64,000 nt of DNA, taken from NCBI RefSeq assembly GCF_900129265.1, contig NZ_FQVG01000003.1, forward strand, positions 35,931 to 99,930. Reading direction: 5' to 3'. The notes under the pieces were generated by a model. That model was not told the DNA's origin and searched no databases. It saw only the letters and a list, made by a program, of their open reading frames with translations. This document shows, one piece after another, positions 46,245 through 55,958 of the stretch. Within the stretch, counting starts at the first letter, position 1. The number at the start of each line of letters is the position of its first letter. This stretch comes from Caloramator proteoclasticus DSM 10124 (GTDB taxonomy: Bacteria > Bacillota > Clostridia > Clostridiales > Caloramatoraceae). The translations under genes were made by a program, and so were the position numbers.

Positions 46245-47378
46245 TTAAGCCTTAAAGGCTTTTATACACCTAAATACCCTCTCTGAAATATTTTGAATTA
46301 AAACTGGTGCCTCCTTAACAGCATCATCTAATACCATTGGCTTATCTAAAATAGAAAATACACTTGTAACCCCCATATCATACAGTGCATCAACATCCTC
46401 AACCGCCCCTGCAATAACAATTAAAGGTTTGTTATACTTTTTGCAGAGCTTTGATACACCATATATTGTTTTGCCATAGGCTGTTTGGGAATCTACCTTG
46501 CCTTCTCCTGATACAACAATATCTGCTTCCTTTACCTTTTCTTCAAGGTTTAAAACATCCATAACTATATCAACACCGCTTTTTAATTTTGCATTTAAAA
46601 AGGCAAGAAGTCCTGCACCAAGTCCACCTGCTGCCCCTGAACCAGGGTAGTTTATTATCTCTTTATTGAATGTATTTTCAAGTAGCATTCCAAAATGGCT
46701 CAAATTTTTCTCAAGTATTTCAACTACTTCCTCAGATGCTCCCTTTTGAGGCCCATATACTCTGCTGGCACCATTTTCACCAATCAGAGGATTTTTTACA
46801 TCACAGGCAACAATAAATTCACTTTCAAATATCCTTTTATCTATTTTAGATGTATCTATATAACATACCTTCCCAAGCTCTCCTCCGCCAAATCCTACTT
46901 CATTGCCAAGCGAGTCGAAAAATTTTACTCCAAGTGCCATTGCCATACCAGCACCTGCATCGTTTGTAGCACTTCCACCAATGCCGATTATAAATTTTCT
47001 GCACCCTTTATCTAATGCATCTAAAATCAGTTGACCTGTTCCATAGGTTGTTGTAAAAAGTGGATTTCTTTCATATTCCTTTAAAAGATAAAGTCCCGAT
47101 GCTGCGGCCATTTCTATAACTGCTGTCTTGCCATCACCTAATATTCCGTAAAAGCTTAGTATTTGCCTATAAATAGGATCTCTTACAATAGTTTTTATTA
47201 TATTTCCTCCTGTGGCATCTACTAATGATTCAACAGTCCCCTCTCCTCCATCTGCCATTGGGACATTTTCTATATCTACATCATTAAAAACCTTTTTTAT
47301 TCCTATCTCTATGTTTTTACATACTTCCATTGCTGAAAGACTTCCCTTAAATTTGTCTGGAGCAATTAATACCCTCAT
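46245..47378 (-). CDS. glxK: Glycerate kinase (GK2 family)
   Basis: The 377-residue enzyme phosphorylates D-glycerate to a phosphoglycerate that enters glycolysis. The N-terminus MRVLIAPDKFKGSLSAMEVC, MADGGEGTVESLVDATGG, GIGGSATNDAGAGMA and GAAGGLGAGLLAFL are family signatures. The start is the ATG at 47378 behind GGTGGT; the frame is open 65 codons further upstream, but that stretch crosses the regulator's terminator and resembles no kinase. It lies 19 bases before the permease and 114 bases after the last codon of the original regulator frame. Confidence 0.94.
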   Translation of the reverse strand: MRVLIAPDKFKGSLSAMEVCKNIEIGIKKVFNDVDIENVPMADGGEGTVESLVDATGGNIIKTIVRDPIYRQILSFYGILGDGKTAVIEMAAASGLYLLKEYERNPLFTTTYGTGQLILDALDKGCRKFIIGIGGSATNDAGAGMAMALGVKFFDSLGNEVGFGGGELGKVCYIDTSKIDKRIFESEFIVACDVKNPLIGENGASRVYGPQKGASEEVVEILEKNLSHFGMLLENTFNKEIINYPGSGAAGGLGAGLLAFLNAKLKSGVDIVMDVLNLEEKVKEADIVVSGEGKVDSQTAYGKTIYGVSKLCKKYNKPLIVIAGAVEDVDALYDMGVTSVFSILDKPMVLDDAVKEAPVLIQNISERVFRCIKAFKA

Positions 47379-47478
47379 ATAACCACCACCTATATTAATT
47401 CTATTACTCTTTATAAGACTATAAAATGTAAAAATTATATAATTTTTTAAGGATTTAAAATTTATTTTTTGTACCAAA

Positions 47479-47513
47479 AAAACAAATATCCCTATGAGTG
47501 GGATATTTGTTTT
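47479..47513 (-). terminator. Terminator at the original end of the CdaR-type gene
   Basis: AAAACAAATATCCC and GGGATATTTGTTTT form a 14-bp perfect stem with a 7-base loop. The loop overlaps the original stop codon at 47492-47494. A T-run follows on the minus strand. Confidence 0.85.
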
Positions 47514-48646
47514 AAAGCTATATAAAAATATATTTTCATACATTCGAAGGGATCCTTTATATTTACATTGCACATTTTTTCTATTTTGTCGAGTCTATAT
47601 TTTATTGTATTTGTATGCACATAAAGCCTTGCTGCCGTTTCCTTTATATTCATACCTGTTTCAAAATAGACCTTTAGTGTGTTTTATAGTTCTACATTTT
47701 TGTTTAAATCAAAACAGTTTGTTTTAAGTTCATTTATGTATAGCTTTTTTATATATTCTGGAACATCATCTAACATTATATAAAGTAATGAATCCTTATA
47801 GTATAATATTTCTTCATTTAATATTCTTCCTATTTTAATTAGCTTATTTGCTATATTAAATGATATAGAATAATCCTCTATATCTTGACATTCTTTTCCT
47901 ATACCAATATTAAACTTAAGTTTGTATTTTTCATATATTTCCTTTTGGATACTTCTACTTAAATCTAATGGATTTTCATTTTGGGTTATTATTACAAACC
48001 TATCCTCTGAGATATTGTAAATTATATCTTTTTTCGAAAGCTTTAATTTAATATCATCTATAATACTCTGCTTAATTTGTTGTACGTCAAATTCATTAAG
48101 AGAATTTGCGTTAATATAACTATTAAAGGTTATTATATCAAGTACAATAATGTATCTTTTTGTTTTTAAATTAAAACCTACAATTTCTGCTCTATGTTTT
48201 AAAACAGAAAGCTCCTCCTTCTCAAAGGTCTGCTTTTTAAAGAGCTCCTTTGTAAAGTTTTCGATAGCTCTTGATTGAAAGGTTTGAAATTTGTTGTTTT
48301 CATATTCTTGAACCATAAGTTCTACAAGCTCTTTTATAATCTTACCAAAACCTAATACCTCATTAGGTTCTCCTGTAATTCCAACAACGCCGATAACATC
48401 ATCGTTGTTAAATATAGGGATGTTTATTCCTTTTTTACTTCCTTTATATAAATGTTTATTATCATCGCATATTATTACTTCCTTTTTAAAAGTTGCAGCC
48501 TCCCTGGCACCTTCGTGAAGGGTTCCAATTCTTTCCTCATCACCCGACGCAATTATTATTCCATTTATATCCATTATATTTATATTTTTACCCAATATAT
48601 ACATTAATCTATTTACTATCTTTTGGTAATCTTCCTTGGAAAGCAT
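47492..48646 (-). pseudogene. CdaR/PucR-type sugar-diacid regulator, interrupted before its HTH
   Basis: The first 320 codons (to a TAA at 47684-47686) encode the diacid-recognition domain (start MLSKEDYQKIVNRLMYILG) and the GGDEF-like middle region of a CdaR regulator. In the same frame, 63 more codons after the stop encode TLKVYFETGMNIKETAARLY and VHTNTIKYRLDKIE, the conserved PucR/CdaR C-terminal HTH, and end at a normal stop in front of a terminator. One change at 47686 (CAA or GAA to TAA) would therefore remove the DNA-binding domain. The ATG follows GAGGGGG. CdaR proteins activate glycerate, galactarate and glucarate genes, matching the kinase and permease downstream. Readthrough or a sequencing error remains possible. 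Confidence 0.88.
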
Positions 48647-48673
48647 TATTGTTCCCCCTCTAAAAAATAAATA

Positions 48674-48708
48674 GTAAAATAAGGCGGTAATATTTGCCTT
48701 ATTCTACT
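48674..48708 (-). terminator. Terminator of the AIM24-family gene
   Basis: AGTA-AATAAGGC and GCCTTATT-TACT arms pair with one mismatch around a 10-base loop. TTTACTATTTATTTTTTAG lies on the minus-strand side. Confidence 0.8.
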
Positions 48709-48752
48709 ATTATAATATAATCCCCTTTGAAATTGTGTAAATTTTTTAAAAA

Positions 48753-49439
48753 TTAATCATTACGCTTAACTGGTATATAAGGTATTATCTCTCTTGCAAG
48801 GTTTTGAATTGGTAGTGATTGTAATATAACCTTGCCTGGGCCTCTTAATTCTGTTAGGAATAGTCCTTCTCCTCCAAAGAATACATTTTTAAAGCCCTTT
48901 ACTGTTACAATATCATAGCTAACGGATGGTTCAAAGGCTGCAACGTGACCTGTATCAACCTTTAGGATTTCACCTGGGGCAAGGTTGTATTCAACTGCCT
49001 CTCCATCTATTTCAAGGAAGCAAATACCCGGTCCTGTTATTTTTTGTAGAATAAAGCCTTCTCCTCCAAAGAAACCTGCTCCAAGCCTTTTGTTGAATAT
49101 AACATCAAGATTTATAGAGCTTTCTCCACACAAAAATGCGTGCTTTTGACAAATTATTGACTGCCCTGGTGATAGGTTTAAAGGAACAATTTTCCCGGGA
49201 AATGATGACGAAAAAGCTATTTCTGTGTTGTCTCTTTTGCTTGTATATCTTGTCAAAAATACTGATTCACCACCAAAGGCACGAGCAATTCCCTTAAAAA
49301 GTCCACCTTCCATATTAGTTGACATATCAATGCCATCGCTCATCCAGGACATTCCGCCAGATTCTGTTATTATTGTTTCTCCCCTATCTAAGTTTAAAAT
49401 TACAACTGGCAAGCCTTCACCTATAACCCTATATCTCAT
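48753..49439 (-). CDS. AIM24/TIGR00266 family protein
   Basis: The 228-residue beta-rich protein matches the TIGR00266/AIM24 family. It has repeated glycine-rich turns: GMSWMSDGIDMST, GGLFKGIARAFGGES, GRKRLGAGFFGGEGF-like LGAGFFGGEGFILQK and VFFGGEGLFLTEL. The molecular function of bacterial members is not known; the yeast relative is a mitochondrial inner-membrane organiser. The ATG at 49439 follows GAGGTGG; an in-frame extension of 40 residues upstream has no family similarity and nearly reaches addA. It is 76 bases after addA on the same strand. Confidence 0.9.
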   Translation of the reverse strand: MRYRVIGEGLPVVILNLDRGETIITESGGMSWMSDGIDMSTNMEGGLFKGIARAFGGESVFLTRYTSKRDNTEIAFSSSFPGKIVPLNLSPGQSIICQKHAFLCGESSINLDVIFNKRLGAGFFGGEGFILQKITGPGICFLEIDGEAVEYNLAPGEILKVDTGHVAAFEPSVSYDIVTVKGFKNVFFGGEGLFLTELRGPGKVILQSLPIQNLAREIIPYIPVKRND

Positions 49440-49515
49440 AATTTCCACCTCATTAATATTTATTAATTTTATTCTACTAAAATTATCTTTTAATATGGTA
49501 AAAATATGGTTAATT

Positions 49516-52500
49516 TTATTCGCAGATAAATCTATAATTACATAGGTAGCATTTTTCACATCTGTCGTAATTATTTAATTCCCTGTTTGTTTCCATAAAG
49601 TTAAATACTTCTACAATATCATTTATACCATTTTGTATATCTTCATCCTTTATATCCATTTCTATATATTCACCTGTATCAAGTAGATATAGATACATCT
49701 TCTCAATATCTATATTGTATATTTTGTCTACTGCAAATCTATAGGCAATAAATTGATGAAGGTAATGATTTTTTATTCTCTCTTTATCCTCTTCGCTATT
49801 AACCTTGTTTGTTTTGTAGTCGATAACAACTGCCTTTTTAGTATCACCAATTTGATATATGTCTAATCTATCAATTATTCCCATTAAGATAATATCTGTA
49901 TTTGGTAGAGGTACTCTAAAGTTAAACTCTTGATGGGAGAATAACTTTTCTCCATTTATTTTTATACTTTTTTCTATTTTTTCATAGTTTTGTACCATTG
50001 TTTTTATTTTTTCTTTTTGTTCATTTGAAATTTCGTATAACTCTCTATTTATCCTATCTTCAATATCTACTTTATAACCCTTTGATACATCCTCAAGGAT
50101 GCTGTGAACAAATTTTCCAACCTCTGCTGCGTTTATGTTTTTTACTATTTCTGCTTCATTTTGTTCATCTTCATCTTCTTTTTTATTTAAAAAATCAATA
50201 TCCAATAAGCCTTCGTCTATTTTTGCAACATATCTAAAGAAGTATCTTCTTGGGCAATCCTTATATAGCATATACCTTGATATGCTGAATATTGATTTTG
50301 GTATGTAATCAATTTTTGTGTTGATATTTTCTAAAGCATTATTAATATCAAAGATGTCTTCTTCATAATTATTTTCTTCTTTTTCCTTTTTATAGTCCTT
50401 AAATGTACTTGTTTCTTCAACATACCTCTCAAAATTTATTCCACAATCTACCAAATAATTTATCAATGTTTTTTCGCTTTTTTTCCTAACTGCACTTAAG
50501 GACAAATATCTTATTGCCCTTGTTACACCAACATAAAATATTCTTATTTCTTCCTTCTTTTCTTCCTCTTTTCGTTTTTCTTCCACATATTTGTATAAAC
50601 CATCCTTTTTTATTGCATCGTGGTTTATTACTATACCATATCTTCCCTTTTCATCATTAAATTTATCATAAACAAACCTATTCCTATTGCTTTTTTCAAT
50701 TTGATAATCAAGGGAAGGAATAAATACCGCCTCAAATTCAAGTCCCTTTGATGCGTGTATTGTCATTATCTTTACTGCATTGCTGTTTTCTGTATCTAAA
50801 AAGGCCTGCCCCTCTTTTTGGGATACTTCTATTAGGTTTTCTAAATAATCAACAAACTCAATTGATGAATAGATTCCCTTTCTATCAAACTCCTCTGCAA
50901 TCTCTAAAAACTTTTCAAAGTTTCTATACTTTTGTACTCCATCCTCCTGAAGAAGAAGTATCTCCTTTATTTTTAGTTCCTTATCTAACTTCTTTAAGAA
51001 ACTTGATACACTGTATAAAGGAGCCTCTTCCTTAAGTTCAAAGAGCCTTTTTACCTTGTCATTATAATTTTGTGCTGAGCTTATATATTTATTTTCATTT
51101 ATTATATTATATACATCTAATACCTCATTATCTGAAAGTCCCACAAAGGGGCTTCTTAATACACCAAGAAGAGAGAGCTTATCCTCATATCTATATATAA
51201 ACCTTATTATGTTTATTAAATCCCTAATCTCCTGTCTTTCAAAATATCCTATTCCTCCAAGAATTGTATAGGGTATCTGCCTCTTCTTTAGTGAGTTTTC
51301 AAATTCCAATACTCCACTTCTTCCTCTAAATAAAATTGCGATGTCCTTATATTCTATTCCCTTTTCTTTTAATTCTAATATTTTTTCTGCAACGTATTCT
51401 GCTTCATTTCTCCTCTTTTCATCTTTGTCCTCTTTTTCTAAAAAAAACTTAAGCTCTTCTACTTCTACCCTTCTTTCCTTTAGCTGTTTTGTATCAAAAT
51501 TTGTTTTCTCTTCCGTTTCTAATATACAAAAATCAAAACCTGCCTCACCCTTTACACCATTTGAAACATTTGAAGGTTCATAGGCATCCATTAAATTTTC
51601 AAACATATTATTTATAATATCAACAATTTTGTCGTGGCTTCTGTAGTTTGTTGAAAGGTTTAGCTTTTCTCCACCTGAATTTTTAATTTTATCTGTAACA
51701 TCCTCAAATACTTTATAATTTGCACCTCTAAAAAGATAAATTGACTGCTTTATATCTCCAACAACAAATAGTTTACCATCTTTTATTTTATTTCCTTCTT
51801 CTGTTAGGTAGCTTAATATCTTTAGTTGAACATCGTTTGTATCCTGAAACTCATCCACAAGATAGTATTTATATCTTTCCTTTATCCTATTTCTAACTTC
51901 CTCCACTTCAAGTATCTGAAGGGTATATTTTTCAAGGTCATTAAAATCTAATACTCCAAGACTTTTCTTTTCTTCTGAATACCTTCTATCTAAAGCCTCC
52001 ACCATCTCCATAACAAGATGGATTATTTTTTGTAGTTTTTCTAAATCTTCTTCATTTATATTTGATTTCTTTCCCTTCTTTTTCTCATTTTCTTTAGGAT
52101 TAAGTTCGTTAAACCTATTTATATTATTCTCTGTAAATTTCTTTGCCTCCTCTATGCTGTCTCCCTTTGTCTTTATTTCTTTATATAAATGCTTTACATC
52201 CTCTATTATTTTCTTTTTACTTAAATAATCAACCCCTAAAATTTCTGCAACCGTTTCAAATTTATCTCTATATTCAGAGTTATTTACAAACTCATCAAGT
52301 ACTTCATCGGCTATTCTGTTAAGTAAAGTTAATGTATCAACCTCTTCAACAATTTTATACATAGGCTCAATGCCAACAATATAATAATTTTCCTTTACAA
52401 GCGTATCGCAGAAGCTGTGAAAGGTTGATATGTTGGCAAGAGGCAGTTCTTCTTTTATTTTTCTTAAAGCGTCTCTTTTTTTGCTGTCCTTTTCCTGCTC

Positions 52501-52749
52501 TATAAACTTATTTACTAAATCTATAACCCTCTCCTTCATCTCAAGGGCTGCCTTTTTAGTAAAAGTTATTGCAACAATATCGTCAACATTGGCACCCCCC
52601 TCAAGAAGAAGCCTTAAAAACCTTCTTGTTAAAACCCTTGTCTTACCAGAACCTGCCCCAGCGTGTAGTGCAATGTTTTTACTTATATCAAGGGCTCTTG
52701 CCTGTTCATCATTAACCCCATACACATTCTTTATATATTCTATGTTCAT
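49516..52749 (-). CDS. addA: ATP-dependent helicase/nuclease subunit A
   Basis: The 1077-residue protein is a UvrD-type helicase: Walker A LHAGAGSGKTRVLTRR, DDIVAITFTKKAALEMKERV, VDEFQDTNDVQLKIL, KQSIYLFRGANYKVF, STNYRSHDKIV and VKIMTIHASKGLEFEAVF. A C-terminal RecB-like nuclease domain follows (GKFVHSILE, GIIDRLD, VIDYKTNK). With AddB it processes double-strand breaks for RecA. It is shorter than Bacillus AddA (about 1230). Unusually, the nuclease domain has cysteines at CPRRYFF and in a final Cx2Cx2Cx5C, the pattern of an iron-sulfur staple. The ATG overlaps the addB stop (ATGA). Confidence 0.93.
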   Translation of the reverse strand: MNIEYIKNVYGVNDEQARALDISKNIALHAGAGSGKTRVLTRRFLRLLLEGGANVDDIVAITFTKKAALEMKERVIDLVNKFIEQEKDSKKRDALRKIKEELPLANISTFHSFCDTLVKENYYIVGIEPMYKIVEEVDTLTLLNRIADEVLDEFVNNSEYRDKFETVAEILGVDYLSKKKIIEDVKHLYKEIKTKGDSIEEAKKFTENNINRFNELNPKENEKKKGKKSNINEEDLEKLQKIIHLVMEMVEALDRRYSEEKKSLGVLDFNDLEKYTLQILEVEEVRNRIKERYKYYLVDEFQDTNDVQLKILSYLTEEGNKIKDGKLFVVGDIKQSIYLFRGANYKVFEDVTDKIKNSGGEKLNLSTNYRSHDKIVDIINNMFENLMDAYEPSNVSNGVKGEAGFDFCILETEEKTNFDTKQLKERRVEVEELKFFLEKEDKDEKRRNEAEYVAEKILELKEKGIEYKDIAILFRGRSGVLEFENSLKKRQIPYTILGGIGYFERQEIRDLINIIRFIYRYEDKLSLLGVLRSPFVGLSDNEVLDVYNIINENKYISSAQNYNDKVKRLFELKEEAPLYSVSSFLKKLDKELKIKEILLLQEDGVQKYRNFEKFLEIAEEFDRKGIYSSIEFVDYLENLIEVSQKEGQAFLDTENSNAVKIMTIHASKGLEFEAVFIPSLDYQIEKSNRNRFVYDKFNDEKGRYGIVINHDAIKKDGLYKYVEEKRKEEEKKEEIRIFYVGVTRAIRYLSLSAVRKKSEKTLINYLVDCGINFERYVEETSTFKDYKKEKEENNYEEDIFDINNALENINTKIDYIPKSIFSISRYMLYKDCPRRYFFRYVAKIDEGLLDIDFLNKKEDEDEQNEAEIVKNINAAEVGKFVHSILEDVSKGYKVDIEDRINRELYEISNEQKEKIKTMVQNYEKIEKSIKINGEKLFSHQEFNFRVPLPNTDIILMGIIDRLDIYQIGDTKKAVVIDYKTNKVNSEEDKERIKNHYLHQFIAYRFAVDKIYNIDIEKMYLYLLDTGEYIEMDIKDEDIQNGINDIVEVFNFMETNRELNNYDRCEKCYLCNYRFICE

Positions 52750-55700
52750 ATTTCCACCTCACATTTATTTAAGAGCCTTAATTTATTGTATCTGCAGACA
52801 TCTTCATAATCACAGCTTAAATTAAAGGCACTTTGTACTTCACATATCTTAGGAAGCGTAAATACTGCCCTTTTGATTTTTTCTATACTTTCTTTAATGT
52901 AGTTTTGGGTTATGTGGGTTATAACGACATCAAAGTTTTCCTTTGCAACAGTTGTTCTATTCCAAGCTTTTTTGCTAACTATTTCAAAGTCATTATTATG
53001 CTCTTCTATGATAATACCGCTTAGCTTTTTCTTGTTTTCATCTAAAGTTTTATTTATATCATAATATAACAATCCAACACATTCTGGCTTTATTTCTAAT
53101 TCCTCTTCTAAAATACTGTTTACTACATAATAGTACAGCACCACCTGTATAGCCTCTCCCTTTAACATATCTCCTAAGGACTTTGCATTAGATATCTTGT
53201 AGTCCTGTATTATATATCTTCCTGTTGGTTTGTCTCCATTATACTCCATATCAACTCTATCTATTCTTCCCTTTATCTTTATTCCTTCAATTAAGTTATC
53301 TAATTCGAACTCCTTTTCTATAAGATATGGTCTAAATTTGATTTCATTTTTATATTTCACATCAACATCAATAAAGCCCTTTATGTTTTCAAGAAGCTGT
53401 TCCCTTGTTATATCTGTATAGTTATCCTCTAATACCAAACCAAAGTTTTTAAAGGCTTCCTTTGTAAGTTCTTCTATTTTATCCTCCTTATATTCAAGTT
53501 CTTTTTCTATATAATCCTTATAGTAGTTTTCAAGCACATAGTGATATATGTTTCCAAAGTTTAAATTTGAATAAACATCATCTTCCCATTTTCTTATGTT
53601 AAGTACATCCTCTATAAAATACCTAAATGGACATTTGTTATAGGACATAATCTTAGAGGCACTAAATACATCCCTCCTATTGCTGTCCTTCATTTTATTT
53701 ATATCAACAAGTCCATCATACTCTGTAAACTTATCGTCATTTCTCTTTTCCTCTACCTGAATTGCTATGTCTAAATAGTCTAATCCACCCTCTTTAATTC
53801 TACTGTCCTTTGTTATGCAGTATCTTTTAACAAGCTCTTCTCTGCTGTAGATTCTATTTAGGCTAAACCTGTCCCTCATAGTTCTAACTTTTCTTTCCTC
53901 AAAATTTTTGTGAAGTCCCAGTTTATATATAACCTCATCTAAAAATTGTGATTTTGAAATATAAGAACCGTCCTCACCAGATGTTCTATAGGATAAAAAT
54001 AGTCCTTCCTTGGATGATGCTATTGATAATATAAACCTTATCTTTTCCTTCTCCATCTCAAATATGCTGCTTCCAAAGTTTACACCCTTCTTATAAATTA
54101 TCTCCTTTTCTCTTGTTGTATATATGCCTGCTGCCTTTGATATTTTAGGGAATTTTCCTTCATTTAGCCCCATTATAAATACATAGCCATAGCTTGTTCC
54201 TCTTATTAAATCTGGAGTTAAAACCTTGACACCATAACTCTTTTTAGGGCTTAAAGTAACTGTGGTAGTAGTTATATTTTCATCTAATATATCTAAAAAC
54301 TCTGTATAATCTATTTTTGAAGTTTGATATTTATATACTTCACCAAGATTATTTAACATTTCAATAAAACCAAACAGAGACTTTAGGTCGCGTAGCATTA
54401 TATCCTGTGATATTTTACCATTTCCTTTGTTATACAGACACACTATTCTCTTTTTTATACCAAATTCATCTAAAATATCTACTACTGACCTTTTATACTC
54501 TTCAAAACTTGCATTATACTTTATTTTTGAAAGTTTCTCATCTATCATATTTTCAAATTTAATATAGCTTTGTCTTAATTTTGATATTTTTTCTGTATAT
54601 TCCCTCTGCTGTTCTTCATCTTCATTTTTAACCTTAAATTCCTCTGGAAGTCTTTCAAGGAAAGCAGATGTATCTTTACCTATAAAATATCTCTCTAAAA
54701 CTCTTAAAACATCATTTCTTTCAGGAATAGATAGATATGGACTTGTTGCTATATCCTCTAAAAGATTTTTATTATATCTTTCATTTTTAAGTCGAAGCAG
54801 TGCCATTATAGTTTTTATAAATGGTATTTTAGAGAGAAGTTCTGTATCACTTAAGGAGATGTGAATTCCATATTCATTGAATATTTCAAGCAGTATATCC
54901 TCATATTCCTCCCTATCTGGAACTATTACTGCTATTTTATCAAGTTCAATTTTTCTTTCTTTATATAGTTCTTTTATATTTGAAGCCACCTGCCTTACCT
55001 CATCCTCAATGCAGGGTGCATCAAGTATTTTAACATCAAAGGTCTCATCTAAAGCTCTGTCGGTAAATAGTGTTTCGGCAAGGTATCTGTATTTTGTATT
55101 TAAAAAATCATCATCACTAATTTCAAACTTTAATTCCTTTGCAAATCCTAAAGCTTCTTTTTCTGCAAAATTAAGCACATAAGGGACATTTAGAGGAATA
55201 TGGTATATAAACTCAATTTCACTAAAATTATTTTTTATTGCCTCAAGTAGTTTCTTCTCGCTTTTAAATATATCTATGTATCCATCAATAATAAATAGAG
55301 ATACATTTTCAAAATATGTAGTTTTATCTACATTTTCTACTGCAATCTTTATTATATCGTCCATATCTATGAGGTTTAATGAGGCTAATTTTTCTTGATA
55401 TGCTGTATATATTGTTATTAAATCCTCTGTTTTTCTTTTTAATACTTCATCTCCTATGGAGTTTATAATATTTTTAAATTCATCTATATTCATATATTCC
55501 CTTTTTAAACTTCTTATTGCATTAAGTGCATTTACTGCAAATCCCTTTTTATCATAAACTTTAGAGAAATATTTAATCTTTTTTTCTCCAAGCTCCTTTA
55601 GTATTTCTTCAACAAGCACAAGAGAAGCCTCATAGGTGATTAATTCAGAACTGCCTAAATGATTTTTAGAAATCCTTCTTGATAAGTCATCAAAGGTTAT

Positions 55701-55832
55701 AACATCTACATTGTATAAGCAACCTGCCCTTTTTAAAATTTCACCTCTAACGAATTCTATAAGCTCTCTTGTTGGTGCAAGATATATAACCCTTTTGTTG
55801 TTTTTTATTTCATTTACAATTTTATCAAACAA
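52746..55832 (-). CDS. addB: ATP-dependent helicase/nuclease subunit B
   Basis: The 1028-residue protein has AddB architecture: an inactivated helicase-like region and a C-terminal PD-(D/E)XK nuclease (KCPFRYFIED, GNIYHYVLENYY, KGRIDRVDMEYN, IQDYKIS). The N-terminus VIYLAPTRELIEFVRGEI replaces the Walker A loop found in Bacillus AddB, so ATP binding here is doubtful. The final cysteines (CEVQ..., then Cx5C) are spaced differently from the usual Cx2Cx5C iron-sulfur ligands. It is upstream of addA and overlaps it. The start is a TTG at 55832 after GGGGTG. It is a partner of AddA in DNA break processing. Confidence 0.9.
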   Translation of the reverse strand: MFDKIVNEIKNNKRVIYLAPTRELIEFVRGEILKRAGCLYNVDVITFDDLSRRISKNHLGSSELITYEASLVLVEEILKELGEKKIKYFSKVYDKKGFAVNALNAIRSLKREYMNIDEFKNIINSIGDEVLKRKTEDLITIYTAYQEKLASLNLIDMDDIIKIAVENVDKTTYFENVSLFIIDGYIDIFKSEKKLLEAIKNNFSEIEFIYHIPLNVPYVLNFAEKEALGFAKELKFEISDDDFLNTKYRYLAETLFTDRALDETFDVKILDAPCIEDEVRQVASNIKELYKERKIELDKIAVIVPDREEYEDILLEIFNEYGIHISLSDTELLSKIPFIKTIMALLRLKNERYNKNLLEDIATSPYLSIPERNDVLRVLERYFIGKDTSAFLERLPEEFKVKNEDEEQQREYTEKISKLRQSYIKFENMIDEKLSKIKYNASFEEYKRSVVDILDEFGIKKRIVCLYNKGNGKISQDIMLRDLKSLFGFIEMLNNLGEVYKYQTSKIDYTEFLDILDENITTTTVTLSPKKSYGVKVLTPDLIRGTSYGYVFIMGLNEGKFPKISKAAGIYTTREKEIIYKKGVNFGSSIFEMEKEKIRFILSIASSKEGLFLSYRTSGEDGSYISKSQFLDEVIYKLGLHKNFEERKVRTMRDRFSLNRIYSREELVKRYCITKDSRIKEGGLDYLDIAIQVEEKRNDDKFTEYDGLVDINKMKDSNRRDVFSASKIMSYNKCPFRYFIEDVLNIRKWEDDVYSNLNFGNIYHYVLENYYKDYIEKELEYKEDKIEELTKEAFKNFGLVLEDNYTDITREQLLENIKGFIDVDVKYKNEIKFRPYLIEKEFELDNLIEGIKIKGRIDRVDMEYNGDKPTGRYIIQDYKISNAKSLGDMLKGEAIQVVLYYYVVNSILEEELEIKPECVGLLYYDINKTLDENKKKLSGIIIEEHNNDFEIVSKKAWNRTTVAKENFDVVITHITQNYIKESIEKIKRAVFTLPKICEVQSAFNLSCDYEDVCRYNKLRLLNKCEVEI

Positions 55833-55919
55833 GATATCACCCCAATAATTTGGTAATTTTTCAAGTTAATTATATTTTATTTCTATATTTTTAAAAAAGC
55901 AATATAAAAACATAAATAA

Positions 55920-55942
55920 ATGTTGGGGGAATACCCCAACAT
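55920..55942 (-). terminator. Terminator of the McrBC-type operon
   Basis: ATGTTGGGG, 5-base loop, CCCCAACAT; TTTATTTATG follows on the minus strand, 16 bases after the mcrC stop. Confidence 0.88.
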
Positions 55943-55958
55943 ATTAAATGTAAGTATA

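Noticed and set aside
47379..47573. 65-residue N-terminal extension of glycerate kinase
   Set aside because: The extension crosses the terminator of the regulator gene and has no kinase similarity; the ATG at 47378 has its own ribosome site.
49440..49559. 40-residue N-terminal extension of the AIM24-family protein
   Set aside because: The family starts at MRYRVIGEG, which has a strong GAGGTGG site; the extension is intergenic sequence.
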